NCBI RefSeq assembly: GCF_026241335.1
Contig: NZ_JAPHAV010000019.1
Coordinates: 1 to 64,000, forward strand
Direction: 5' to 3'
Length of the DNA: 64,000 nucleotides
Source of the DNA: Ochrobactrum chromiisoli
Lineage (GTDB): Bacteria > Pseudomonadota > Alphaproteobacteria > Rhizobiales > Rhizobiaceae
Both the position numbers and the translations under genes were made by a program. Positions within the stretch are counted from its first letter, which is position 1. Each line of letters begins with the position of its first letter. The notes under the pieces are model-generated. The model saw nothing but the letters and a program-made list of their open reading frames with translations, was not told where the DNA came from and did not search any database. Shown here piece after piece: positions 36,632 through 45,123 of this stretch.

Positions 36632-37732
36632 TTAATTTGCAATCTGGTTATTAACCAGAGACGTTTCGAGTGGGGCAGGTCGCTCCACGTCTGTCATGAT
36701 AGATATTGTTTTGCCCATATCAGACGCAGTCTGGAATGCTTCCATGACTTCGAGTACATGGAGTGCAAGTGAGCCATTCGCGCGATGCGGCCGGTTATTC
36801 CGAATGGCATATGCCATATCGGCAATTCCAAGTGAGCGATAATTCCCGTCGGCATAAGGTTGAGAAACTGCTTTTTCTTCAAACTCTCCGCCTTTTTTGA
36901 GCAACAAGACATCGCCGCCAAAATAATTCGGGTCCGGAACGATCAGCGTGCCTTCAGTGCCATAAATTTCGATGGGCACATGTTTGTGCCCGGCGACATC
37001 AAAGCTCATGGCCACTTGCACGACCGCGCCATTTTTAAATGCCAGAACGCCTGCAACATGGGTAGGAACATGAACAGGAATATGCTCACCGTTCCTTTCG
37101 GCGCTCGTAATGATGCGTTCTTTCCGGGGTGTCGTCGCGAAGCTTGCGACTTTGTCAACCGGCCCGAGGAGGTTGACGAGTTCTGTAATATAATAAGGTC
37201 CCATGTCGAGCATCGGCCCCCCGCCCACTTCGTAATAGAAGGCCGGGTTGGGATGCCAGCGCTCATGACCTGCGCACATAAATGTTGCCGTTCCACCGAC
37301 AGGAATTCCCAAGACACCTTCATCTATAAGCGAACGCACGGCCTGATGGCTTCCGCCAAGAAAAGTGTCCGGAGCCGAGCCCAAACGGAGGTTCTTTGCC
37401 TTTGCAGCTTCAAAAAGCCGCTTACCTTCGGCAAAATTGATACCCAACGGCTTTTCGGAATAAACGTGTTTGCCGGCCTCAAGGGCTTTTAATCCCACCT
37501 CAACATGTGCTTTTGGAATCGTGAGATTGACAATGATTTCGACACTTGGATCGGCAAGCAATGCCTCCACTGTTCGAGCCTGAAGGTTAAACTCTTCGGC
37601 GCGTTTTTGCGCCACTTCCATATTCATATCTGCAATACCGCAGATATTAAGTATCGGAAACGAAGCCATCGCTTTAAGATAGGCGCTGGAGATATTTCCG
37701 CAGCCAATGATGCCAATGCCGACCTTATCCAT
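36632..37732 (-). CDS. Gfo/Idh/MocA family oxidoreductase
   Basis: 366 residues. N-terminal Rossmann fold GIGIIGCGNISSAYLKA binds NAD(P); the family lysine is in VYSEKPLGINFAEG; the C-terminal half is the alpha/beta substrate domain with MLDMGPYYITELVNLLGPV. Such enzymes oxidise or epimerise sugars, and partnered with ThuA-like proteins they commonly form or reduce 3-keto sugars. It is the first gene of a two-gene transcript with the ThuA-like gene and lies 38 nt downstream of the ROK gene, so all three may be co-transcribed. Confidence 0.88.
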   Translation of the reverse strand: MDKVGIGIIGCGNISSAYLKAMASFPILNICGIADMNMEVAQKRAEEFNLQARTVEALLADPSVEIIVNLTIPKAHVEVGLKALEAGKHVYSEKPLGINFAEGKRLFEAAKAKNLRLGSAPDTFLGGSHQAVRSLIDEGVLGIPVGGTATFMCAGHERWHPNPAFYYEVGGGPMLDMGPYYITELVNLLGPVDKVASFATTPRKERIITSAERNGEHIPVHVPTHVAGVLAFKNGAVVQVAMSFDVAGHKHVPIEIYGTEGTLIVPDPNYFGGDVLLLKKGGEFEEKAVSQPYADGNYRSLGIADMAYAIRNNRPHRANGSLALHVLEVMEAFQTASDMGKTISIMTDVERPAPLETSLVNNQIAN

Positions 37733-37769
37733 CTTGTTTCCTCCCAGAAATCCGTAACTTTAAGCTGAG

Positions 37770-38969
37770 TTAAATTGCAGGCCCCGTCGTGCTCCATGGA
37801 GACTCGTAGAGTTCATGCAGTGCAACGGCAGCGGCGCCCTGTGCCCATAATTCGTCACTGGCAATATCGAAAACCAGTTCAGCAACGCCCTTCAGGGCTT
37901 GTGGAACGGCAATATTGTAACTTTCACGAATGCTGTTGATGAATGGCTCTCCAAGTTCAAGACTGGTGCCCGTAATGATGACGCGCGGTGGCGCAAACAA
38001 AGTTACGATATTTGCCAGTGTGAGACCTATTGCAGCGCCGGCGCGTTTGGCAGCATTTAAGAGTTCCTCATCGGAAGCGCTAATGAGTGAATGCGCGTAT
38101 TTCATGCCCCTTCCGAGGCGCATGGCTTCTGCAAAACGGGCATCATCCGGGCGAGTGCCAAGAATTGCGCTTTCACCGGCATGGCTTGCAAGCCTGACGG
38201 TCGTGTCATTGGTATAACCGAGTACGAGATCGCCTAGATTATGGCTGAGCCCATCAGCACCGCGAAACAGCTGATTTTTGTGCAGGACCCCAAGCCCAAG
38301 CGTTTGCTCAAGCGAAATCAAAACCATGTCTTCAAATTCACGTGCATGGCCAAACCAATGGTGCGCAAGTGTTATTGCATGTGCATCACTTTCAACAATC
38401 GTGGGCACATTCAGGCGAGTTGTCATTTCTGAGGCAAAATTAAAATTATGCTCTCTTAGGATTGGTGTGCTTCGAATGATACCAGTACGATGCTCTATGA
38501 CGCCTGGTATGCCGAGGCAGATCATGTCGACATCTTCCAGCGACACACCGGCATCCAGGACACATCGGCGTACCCCGTCTTCAATAAGATCCGCAATGAC
38601 GCTGATTGGTTGACGATCAACTCTTATTGGAAGCGACAGGTTGGAAAGGATCTCGCCACGAAAGTCCGTGACCACGAAAATCATGCGATTGGACGCGATT
38701 TTTGCACCGACGACACGCGCTGCTTCAGGATTAAGCTCAAGCATGACCCGCGGCCTCCCGCGCGTCGTCTCGTTGCGGATATCCCCTTCATGCCGTGTCA
38801 GTATCAGCCCATCATCCAACAGTGATGCGGTTATCGCCGATACAGTCGTGGTGGAAATCTCAGTTCGCTCGCTGATCTGAATGCGCGAAATGGGACCATG
38901 ACGACGGATCGTATCTAATACGTTCAGCCTGTTGATAGCGCGCATCAGTTCGGGGTCAGCGGTCTTCAT
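37770..38969 (-). CDS. ROK-family transcriptional repressor
   Basis: 399 residues. Winged HTH at residues about 15-75 (HGPISRIQISERTEISTTTVSAI), then a ROK sugar-binding domain with a degenerate ATP motif and LGIPGVIEHRTG, LEQTLGLGVLHKNQLFRGADGLSHNLGDL. The Cys-rich zinc motif (CxCGxxGCxE) typical of ROK proteins is missing: no cysteine follows the HNLGD segment. It is probably the local regulator of the divergent ABC importer and of the oxidoreductase/ThuA-like genes behind it; a motif repeated in the divergent gap (39004-39130) could be its operator. Confidence 0.88.
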   Translation of the reverse strand: MKTADPELMRAINRLNVLDTIRRHGPISRIQISERTEISTTTVSAITASLLDDGLILTRHEGDIRNETTRGRPRVMLELNPEAARVVGAKIASNRMIFVVTDFRGEILSNLSLPIRVDRQPISVIADLIEDGVRRCVLDAGVSLEDVDMICLGIPGVIEHRTGIIRSTPILREHNFNFASEMTTRLNVPTIVESDAHAITLAHHWFGHAREFEDMVLISLEQTLGLGVLHKNQLFRGADGLSHNLGDLVLGYTNDTTVRLASHAGESAILGTRPDDARFAEAMRLGRGMKYAHSLISASDEELLNAAKRAGAAIGLTLANIVTLFAPPRVIITGTSLELGEPFINSIRESYNIAVPQALKGVAELVFDIASDELWAQGAAAVALHELYESPWSTTGPAI

Positions 38970-39003
38970 GAGGTCCTGTTGAGATCAAAGCTGATCAGAT
39001 ATT

Positions 39004-39130
39004 ATTTAAATCGGATTGCGGATTAAATAGCGTCACTTCTATCGTTCATGTCAAGCCTGCTTGCGAAAAATTATGAAATAGCCTTGACATCGACAGATAT
39101 GTCGGATGAATTAATCCGCATTGGGGAATA
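39004..39130. promoter_or_regulatory. Divergent promoter region with repeated TTAATCCGCA motif
   Basis: The 10-mer TTAATCCGCA occurs twice in opposite orientation: on the minus strand at 39017-39026, within an inverted repeat ATTTAA...TTAAAT (39004-39028), and on the plus strand at 39111-39120. A plus-strand -35-like TTGACA is at 39084-39089, and the second copy overlaps the position of the -10. The arrangement fits repressor sites for the ROK protein, controlling both directions. Confidence 0.5.
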
Positions 39131-39165
39131 AATTGTGAGGATGACCCCAAGGGAGGATCTCGAAC

Positions 39166-40467
39166 ATGACGTATTGGTACGCAGGCGCAAGCCTGAGCGG
39201 CAAGTTGATGTCTTATGCCGCAAAAGCAAGCATAGCATTGATGCTAGGCACCGCAAGTGCTTCGGCGACCACGACCGTTAAATGGATGCACGTGGAATTG
39301 GACCCCAAAGCGGTCGCTGTCTGGGAAGAAATAGCAAGAGACTATGAAAACCAGCATCCTGATGTTCGGATCCAATTGCAATTTCTGGAAAACGAGGCTT
39401 TCAAAGCCAAGCTCCCGACGCTGCTACAGTCAAATGACGTCCCTGATTTTTTCTATAGTTGGGGTGGTGGTGTTCTTGAGGAGCAGTCAAAAACCGGTGT
39501 TCTCAAGGATCTGACAGAGGATTTCAACGCCTCTGACGGTAAACTGCGTCAAGCTTACACGAGTTCGTCTATTGAAGGTCTTTCCTTTGATGGCAAGCTC
39601 TGGGCAGTTCCTTATAAAGTCAGTCTTGTCAGTTTCTTCTACAATAAAGAACTTTTCGCGAAAGCAGGTTTAGATTCCAACAATATCAAGACATGGGATG
39701 ATTTGAGTGCCGCTGTAACCAAGCTTAAAGACGCTGGCATTGTTCCTATTGCCGGAGGGGGTGGTGATAAGTGGCCCCTTCACTTCTACTGGAGCTATCT
39801 TGTGATGCGTAACGGCGGCAAAGCGGTCTTCGATGCTGCCAGCAAGGGTGAAGGTGAAGGCTTTTTGGATCCGGCCATTCTCAAGGCAGGTGAGCAGCTT
39901 GCGGACTTTGGCAAGTTGGAACCATTTCAGCCGGGCTATCTAGGGGCAACCTGGCCGCAGGCGCTTGGTGTTTTTGGTGATGGCAAGGCTGCAATGATCC
40001 TCGGTTTTGATAATACCGAGGCCAATCAACGCAAGAATGCGGGCGATGGAAAAGGGCTCGCTTTGGAAAACATAGGGCGGTTTGCATTTCCTGTGGTCGA
40101 AGGTGGTGCAGGAAAAGCGAGTGATACTTTAGGCGGGATCAATGGTTGGGCAGTGACCAAAAATGCTTCCAAAGAAGCCATCGATTTTGCTCTTTTCCTA
40201 ACCAACAAGGAAAATGAGCAGAAAATGGCGGAGGCAGGCATGATCTTGCCGGTTGCAGCCGGTGCAGACAGTGCGGTTAAAAACCCTCTTTTGGCCGAAT
40301 CTGCCCGTCAGTTGGCGGATTCAACATGGCACCAGAACTATTTTGATCAAACATTGGGTGCTGCTGTCGGACGCGTCGTGAACGATGTATCGGTCGATAT
40401 TCTCGCAGGGCAGATGAGTTCCGAAGAAGCAGCGCAGCAAATTCAGGATGCTTTCGAGCTCCGTTAA
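39166..40467 (+). CDS. Sugar ABC transporter substrate-binding protein (CUT1)
   Basis: 433 residues of the extracellular solute-binding family 1. A signal sequence ends near residue 38 (TASASA), followed by VKWMHVELDPKAVAVWEEIARDYENQHPDVRIQ-type opening, ADFFYSWGGG-like DVPDFFYSWGGGV, GKLWAVPYKVSLVSFFYNKELF and a KNASKEAIDFALFLTNKE C-terminal lobe. It delivers an oligosaccharide or glycoside to the two permeases that follow. GGGAGGA is a strong ribosome site. Expression is probably under the divergent ROK repressor. Confidence 0.9.
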   Translation: MTYWYAGASLSGKLMSYAAKASIALMLGTASASATTTVKWMHVELDPKAVAVWEEIARDYENQHPDVRIQLQFLENEAFKAKLPTLLQSNDVPDFFYSWGGGVLEEQSKTGVLKDLTEDFNASDGKLRQAYTSSSIEGLSFDGKLWAVPYKVSLVSFFYNKELFAKAGLDSNNIKTWDDLSAAVTKLKDAGIVPIAGGGGDKWPLHFYWSYLVMRNGGKAVFDAASKGEGEGFLDPAILKAGEQLADFGKLEPFQPGYLGATWPQALGVFGDGKAAMILGFDNTEANQRKNAGDGKGLALENIGRFAFPVVEGGAGKASDTLGGINGWAVTKNASKEAIDFALFLTNKENEQKMAEAGMILPVAAGADSAVKNPLLAESARQLADSTWHQNYFDQTLGAAVGRVVNDVSVDILAGQMSSEEAAQQIQDAFELR

Positions 40468-40526
40468 GCGCGTTCTGAGCGCACGTTAGAACATGACGTG
40501 CGCTCCGCATCCTAATTATTGGCATC

Positions 40527-41480
40527 ATGAAAGCGGAAAAGATGACGGATATGTCTGTGACTTCGGCATCCTCGCCTCCACGTAAAACACATCTGGTCAA
40601 AAAGAAAAAAAGCTCTGTCGCCCACGACCGCACAATGACCTTGCTGGTCTTTTTGCCTCCGGCTTTATTGCTGTTTACACTCTTTGTTATTTTGCCGATG
40701 GGTGAGGCGGCGTGGTACAGTCTTTACCGCTGGAATGGGTATGGAACGCCGACGGAATTTGTGGGCTTGAAAAATTTTCAGGTCCTCTTTGGCAATGCAG
40801 CCTTCTCTCAGGCACTGTTCAATAACGGTCTGATCATTTTCGTCTCCGTCCTTGTGCAAATCCCGTTAGCGATCTGGCTCGCAATGATGCTGGCGCATCG
40901 CATTCCCGGTGTTGTCGCCTTCAGGCTGATCTTCTTTTTGCCTTACGTTCTTGCAGATGTTGCGGCGGGCCTGATCTGGCGCTTTGTCTATGACGGCGAC
41001 TACGGTCTGTTTGCCGCGGCTTCCAACTTCTTTGGTTTCGCAAATCCATATGTTCTGGCAGACCGAGATGTCGCAATTTACGCTGTGCTTGCTGTCATTG
41101 TCTGGAAGTATTTTGGCTTTCACATGATGCTTTTCATAGCCGGCCTTCAGTCTGTCGATAAAGCTGTTCTGGAAGCTGCTGAAATCGACGGCGCGAATGG
41201 CTGGCAGAAGTTTCGCTATGTAACGCTGCCCATGCTTGGTTCCACCGTGCGCTTGTCCATTTTCTTTGCCGTCATCGGTTCGCTGCAGCTCTTCGACATG
41301 ATCATGCCGCTGACAGGCGGGGGGCCATCCAATTCAACACAGACGATGGTGACCTTCCTCTACACATACGGTGTCATGCGTATGCAGGTTGGGCTTGGCA
41401 GTGCGGTTGGTGTCGTTTTGTTCGTGATCTGTGTGACACTTGCCTTCGGTTATAAAAGGATTTTCATGCGCCATGACTGA
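40527..41480 (+). CDS. Sugar ABC transporter permease (MalF/UgpA type)
   Basis: 317 residues, six transmembrane helices after a basic cytoplasmic N-terminus. The EAA loop reads EAAEIDGANGWQKFRYVTLPML near residue 215, the site that contacts the ATPase. WYSLYRWNGYGTPTEFVGLKNF early in the protein is typical of the family. The start is taken as ATG 40527; in-frame ATGs at 40542 and 40551 are possible. The end overlaps the next gene by 8 nt. Confidence 0.88.
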   Translation: MKAEKMTDMSVTSASSPPRKTHLVKKKKSSVAHDRTMTLLVFLPPALLLFTLFVILPMGEAAWYSLYRWNGYGTPTEFVGLKNFQVLFGNAAFSQALFNNGLIIFVSVLVQIPLAIWLAMMLAHRIPGVVAFRLIFFLPYVLADVAAGLIWRFVYDGDYGLFAAASNFFGFANPYVLADRDVAIYAVLAVIVWKYFGFHMMLFIAGLQSVDKAVLEAAEIDGANGWQKFRYVTLPMLGSTVRLSIFFAVIGSLQLFDMIMPLTGGGPSNSTQTMVTFLYTYGVMRMQVGLGSAVGVVLFVICVTLAFGYKRIFMRHD

Positions 41481-42321
41481 TACATCAAACGCTGTCCGCA
41501 TGACGATACAGACCCGACTTTATCTCTATCTTTCGCTTGGCTTCATTGCCGCTATTGTTTTGGTTCCGCTTCTGACAACAGCGCTGGGTGGCTTCAAAAC
41601 GCTGGGTGATCTGCGGGTCAATCCATTCGGCCTTCCGGCGGAATGGCAATGGGCGAATTACGGAGATATTCTCTTTGGTCACCGTTATTGGCTGCAAATA
41701 TTCAACTCATTGATCATCGCCGTTTTGACGGTTTTCCTGACACTGGTTGTGTCGGCGATGGCGGCCTTCACCTTTGCGCATGTGAAGTTTTTTGGCTCGT
41801 CTTTCCTGCTGAATTATTTTCTGCTGGGGCTGATGTTTCCTGCGGCAACAGCAATCCTGCCATTGTTTATCCGCATTCGTGATCTGGGGTTGCTGGATAC
41901 CTATTGGGGTGTTGTGCTGCCGCAGGTCGCATTCGGTCTCGGTATGAGCATATTGCTGTTTCGCAATTATTTCCGAAACCTGCCGGAAGAGTTGTTTCAC
42001 GCGGCATTCGTCGATGGTTGCGGTTATCTGCGCTTCTTCTGGCACATTTCTTTGCCGCTCTCCCGTCCAATTCTCGCAACAGTGGGCATCGTCTCGTTTG
42101 TCGGCAGTTGGAACAGCTATCTCTTACCGTTGATCATGCTCAATTCGGAATCAAAATATCCGTGGCCGCTTGGCATCATGGTTTATCGCGGCGAGTTCGG
42201 CACCGAATGGCAACTTGTCCTTGCTTTCATAACACTGACGATTTTGCCAACCGTCATCGTGTTTTTCCTTGCACAAAAACACATCATCGCCGGCTTGACG
42301 GCAGGTGCGGTAAAATCCTGA
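41473..42321 (+). CDS. Sugar ABC transporter permease (MalG/UgpE type)
   Basis: 282 residues from ATG 41473, ten nt after AAAGGA and overlapping the previous stop. Six transmembrane helices; the EAA loop has AAFVDGCGYLRFFWHISLPLSRP, and GSWNSYLLPLIML and FFLAQKHIIAGLTAGAVK close the protein as usual for this family. Second half of the membrane pore of the importer. Confidence 0.88.
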   Translation: MTDTSNAVRMTIQTRLYLYLSLGFIAAIVLVPLLTTALGGFKTLGDLRVNPFGLPAEWQWANYGDILFGHRYWLQIFNSLIIAVLTVFLTLVVSAMAAFTFAHVKFFGSSFLLNYFLLGLMFPAATAILPLFIRIRDLGLLDTYWGVVLPQVAFGLGMSILLFRNYFRNLPEELFHAAFVDGCGYLRFFWHISLPLSRPILATVGIVSFVGSWNSYLLPLIMLNSESKYPWPLGIMVYRGEFGTEWQLVLAFITLTILPTVIVFFLAQKHIIAGLTAGAVKS

Positions 42322-42336
42322 TCGGGAGACGTAATC

Positions 42337-43410
42337 ATGGCTTCAGTAGAACTTATTAACGTTTGTAAATCCTATGGCTCCGTCGAAGTCATCCGCGACA
42401 TTTCTCTGTCGATCAATGACGGTGAGTTTGTTGCGCTTGTCGGGCCGTCCGGCTGCGGGAAATCGACTCTTTTACGTATGGTCGCCGGACTTGAGGAAAT
42501 AACCGATGGTGAAATTGCCATTGGTGGTCAGATCGTCAACGGTATGACGCCGCGGGAGCGCAATATCGCTATGGTGTTTCAGTCTTATGCACTCTACCCG
42601 CATATGACTGTTGCACAGAATATGGGTTTTAATCTTAAGCTGGCCGGCAAGCCCAAAAATGTCATTGATGAGCGGGTTGCGGAAGCAGCACGCATGCTTG
42701 ATCTTGGCAAGTTGCTGGATCGAAAGCCCTCGCAGCTTTCTGGTGGTCAGCGTCAGCGGGTTGCCATGGGACGAGCGGTTGTTCGCGATCCTTCTGTTTT
42801 CCTTTTTGATGAACCATTATCAAATCTTGATGCAAAACTCCGTGTTCAAATGCGCAGCGAAATTAAAAGCCTGCATCAGAAAGTCGGAACGACTTCCATC
42901 TATGTGACGCATGATCAGATAGAAGCGATGACCTTGGCGGATCGGGTTGTTGTTCTGAACCAGGGCCGGATTGAGCAACAGGGAACGCCACTCGAACTCT
43001 ATAAAACCCCTGCAAACATCTTCGTGGCGGCCTTTATTGGTTCGCCAGCCATGAATCTTATCGCTGCAGTGATTGATGCAGATGCAAATGCACCGATAGC
43101 GCGTCTGAAAGACGGTACGGCAATAGGCATTTCATCTCAAAGGAGTGTAAAGCGGGGCCAGGAGGTTACGATTGGCCTTAGGCCGGAACATATTGGTTCT
43201 GCCACCGGCGGAGATATTCGCCTTGAGGGAAGAACAATTTTGGTGGAGCCAACCGGCGCACAGACACATGTGGTTTTTGAACTTGGTGAAGACCAGATAA
43301 CTGCTGTTGTCGATGGTGAACAGCATGTGCGCGTTCACACAGCTTTTTCGGCGGCGATCAACAATGAGCGCGTTCATGTTTTCGATCGCGCCAGTGGCTT
43401 GGCACTATAA
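42337..43410 (+). CDS. Sugar ABC transporter ATP-binding protein (UgpC/MalK type)
   Basis: 357 residues. Walker A GPSGCGKST near residue 37, Q-loop in MVFQSYALYPHMTV, signature LSGGQRQRVAMGRA, Walker B VFLFDEPLSNLDAKLR, switch His in YVTHDQIEA. The C-terminal 120 residues are the MalK-type regulatory OB domain (GLRPEHIG). Energises the importer. Complete set of four genes (39166-43410) in usual order and spacing. Confidence 0.93.
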   Translation: MASVELINVCKSYGSVEVIRDISLSINDGEFVALVGPSGCGKSTLLRMVAGLEEITDGEIAIGGQIVNGMTPRERNIAMVFQSYALYPHMTVAQNMGFNLKLAGKPKNVIDERVAEAARMLDLGKLLDRKPSQLSGGQRQRVAMGRAVVRDPSVFLFDEPLSNLDAKLRVQMRSEIKSLHQKVGTTSIYVTHDQIEAMTLADRVVVLNQGRIEQQGTPLELYKTPANIFVAAFIGSPAMNLIAAVIDADANAPIARLKDGTAIGISSQRSVKRGQEVTIGLRPEHIGSATGGDIRLEGRTILVEPTGAQTHVVFELGEDQITAVVDGEQHVRVHTAFSAAINNERVHVFDRASGLAL

Positions 43411-43522
43411 GTGCATTGGGATTGCGCCATCTACAACGCACGGAACCGCAGGTTTAAGCCTGTTGTTCTATGAGATTTTAGATCATTATATCAGGCCAAT
43501 ACTCCATGGAACCGGGCGTTGG

Positions 43523-45058
43523 CTATGCGGCGACGGCGGCGCGCAGTGCAGTTGCGAGCCTTTTGACGGCGACCTCGATTTCGTGTGGAGTATAGGCAGC
43601 AAAGCCCATCAGGAAGCCGGGTTTTCCGTCGCCGGATGCATGAAGTCCTGAAAGGCCAAGAAGTTCTATCCCCATGCGCCGCGCTGCATCAATTGCCGTG
43701 CGTTCGGAAAGTCCGCCGATCAATATGCAGGGCATTTGCAGGCCACCGATCGGCACTTGCGGTTCGACGAATTCTGAAAGATGTTTGCGAACCAGCGTTG
43801 TCAGAACGTCCAGGCGCTGCGCGTAGATGTTGCGCATGGTGCGAACATGGGCACCGAAATGTCCACCTTCCATGAACCGCGCCAAAGTCAGTTGTGCGAT
43901 GGAGGCAGTATGCCCGTCGAGCAGGGTTCGTGCCACGGTCATAGGTTTGACCAGCTGCGGTGGTAACACAACATAGCCAATCCGAAGGCCCGGAAAGAGG
44001 GCTTTTGTGAAGGTGCCGATATAGATGGTCCGGTCATGCGGGTCGAGCCCCTGAACGCAGGCGGTAGGCTTTCCAGCATAGTGGAACTCACTGTCGTAAT
44101 CATCTTCGATGATCCAGCTCTGATGCCGTGCGGCCCATTCGATCAAAGCGAGACGACGATCCAGCGCAAGGGTTGCGCCTGTCGGGAACTGGTGCGAAGG
44201 TGTCAAAAAAGCAGCTTTTGCACCGCGCGGATCATCGATAATTTGGTCAACCATTACCCCTTGTCCATCGACGCGCACAGGCAAGCATTCAAGCCCAGCA
44301 GCTTCAAATGCCTTGCGCGCACCATAATAGGCCGGATTTTCAATGAAGATCGGGTCGCCGGGATCGAACAGCATGTTGGCGCACAAGGTCAGCGCCTGCT
44401 GTGAGCTTGTCAGGACCACCACCCGTTCGGCGGTGGCGCGTGCGCCGCGTTCAAGATTGACATAGTCGGCAATAGCACGGCGCAATGGTTCCGTTCCTTG
44501 CGGATCGCCGTGATGTAAAGCCTGCGTGCCAACTTCTTTGAGCACCTGCCGCTCAAGACGCTCCCATAATGGAAGTGGAAAACTGCGAGTTTCCGGTATG
44601 CCGTGTGCGAACGGGCGTGGAGAGAGCATTTCGCGCACACCGCCACTGCCGAACATGGCAGCACCGCGTCTGCTGAGGTTCGGCGCTTGATTGCGTAAAA
44701 GTGCGTCACGCTGCGTCAGCCGGCGGCCGGGCGTGAACTCTGTCATTTCCGCGACAAAGCTGCCGCTTCCGACGCGCCGTTCAATAAAGCCTTCTGCGTG
44801 AAGCTGGGCGTAAGCGGACTCGATGGTGTCGCGTGAAACGCCGAGCGATTTTGCCAGCGCGCGCGAGGCCGGAAGCGGTTTACCCGGACCCAGCGCGCCG
44901 TCGACGATCAGTTGCCGGATGGCGCGTTGTATCCGTGCATGCAGTGGCATCGCCGCATGCGCGGGATGGGCAAGCCAAGCCTTCACAGACTCCAGTTGCG
45001 AATGCTTGAACAAATGGTCTGTACCTCTCTTCGTAAGTGGATGGGAACAACAGGCCAT
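43523..45058 (-). CDS. pdxR: MocR/PdxR-family regulator (GntR HTH fused to aminotransferase fold)
   Basis: 511 residues from ATG 45058 (after GAGG). Residues about 20-85 are a GntR wHTH (IQRAIRQLIVDGALGPGKPLPASRALAKSLGVSRDTIESAY). The rest is a type I aminotransferase-like domain with the PLP Lys in IYIGTFTKALFPGLRIGYV and the substrate-side IIEDDYDSEFHY. MocR proteins of the PdxR group sense pyridoxal phosphate and control vitamin B6 genes. The divergent operon here encodes a permease and pyridoxal kinase, supporting PdxR; GabR-like or TauR-like roles are alternatives. Confidence 0.82.
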   Translation of the reverse strand: MACCSHPLTKRGTDHLFKHSQLESVKAWLAHPAHAAMPLHARIQRAIRQLIVDGALGPGKPLPASRALAKSLGVSRDTIESAYAQLHAEGFIERRVGSGSFVAEMTEFTPGRRLTQRDALLRNQAPNLSRRGAAMFGSGGVREMLSPRPFAHGIPETRSFPLPLWERLERQVLKEVGTQALHHGDPQGTEPLRRAIADYVNLERGARATAERVVVLTSSQQALTLCANMLFDPGDPIFIENPAYYGARKAFEAAGLECLPVRVDGQGVMVDQIIDDPRGAKAAFLTPSHQFPTGATLALDRRLALIEWAARHQSWIIEDDYDSEFHYAGKPTACVQGLDPHDRTIYIGTFTKALFPGLRIGYVVLPPQLVKPMTVARTLLDGHTASIAQLTLARFMEGGHFGAHVRTMRNIYAQRLDVLTTLVRKHLSEFVEPQVPIGGLQMPCILIGGLSERTAIDAARRMGIELLGLSGLHASGDGKPGFLMGFAAYTPHEIEVAVKRLATALRAAVAA

Positions 45059-45123
45059 TTGTCCTCTAGAAGTCAAGGCAAAAAACGGGCCGCAAGCCAC
45101 AATTCAGGAGCTTTAACAGAGCC

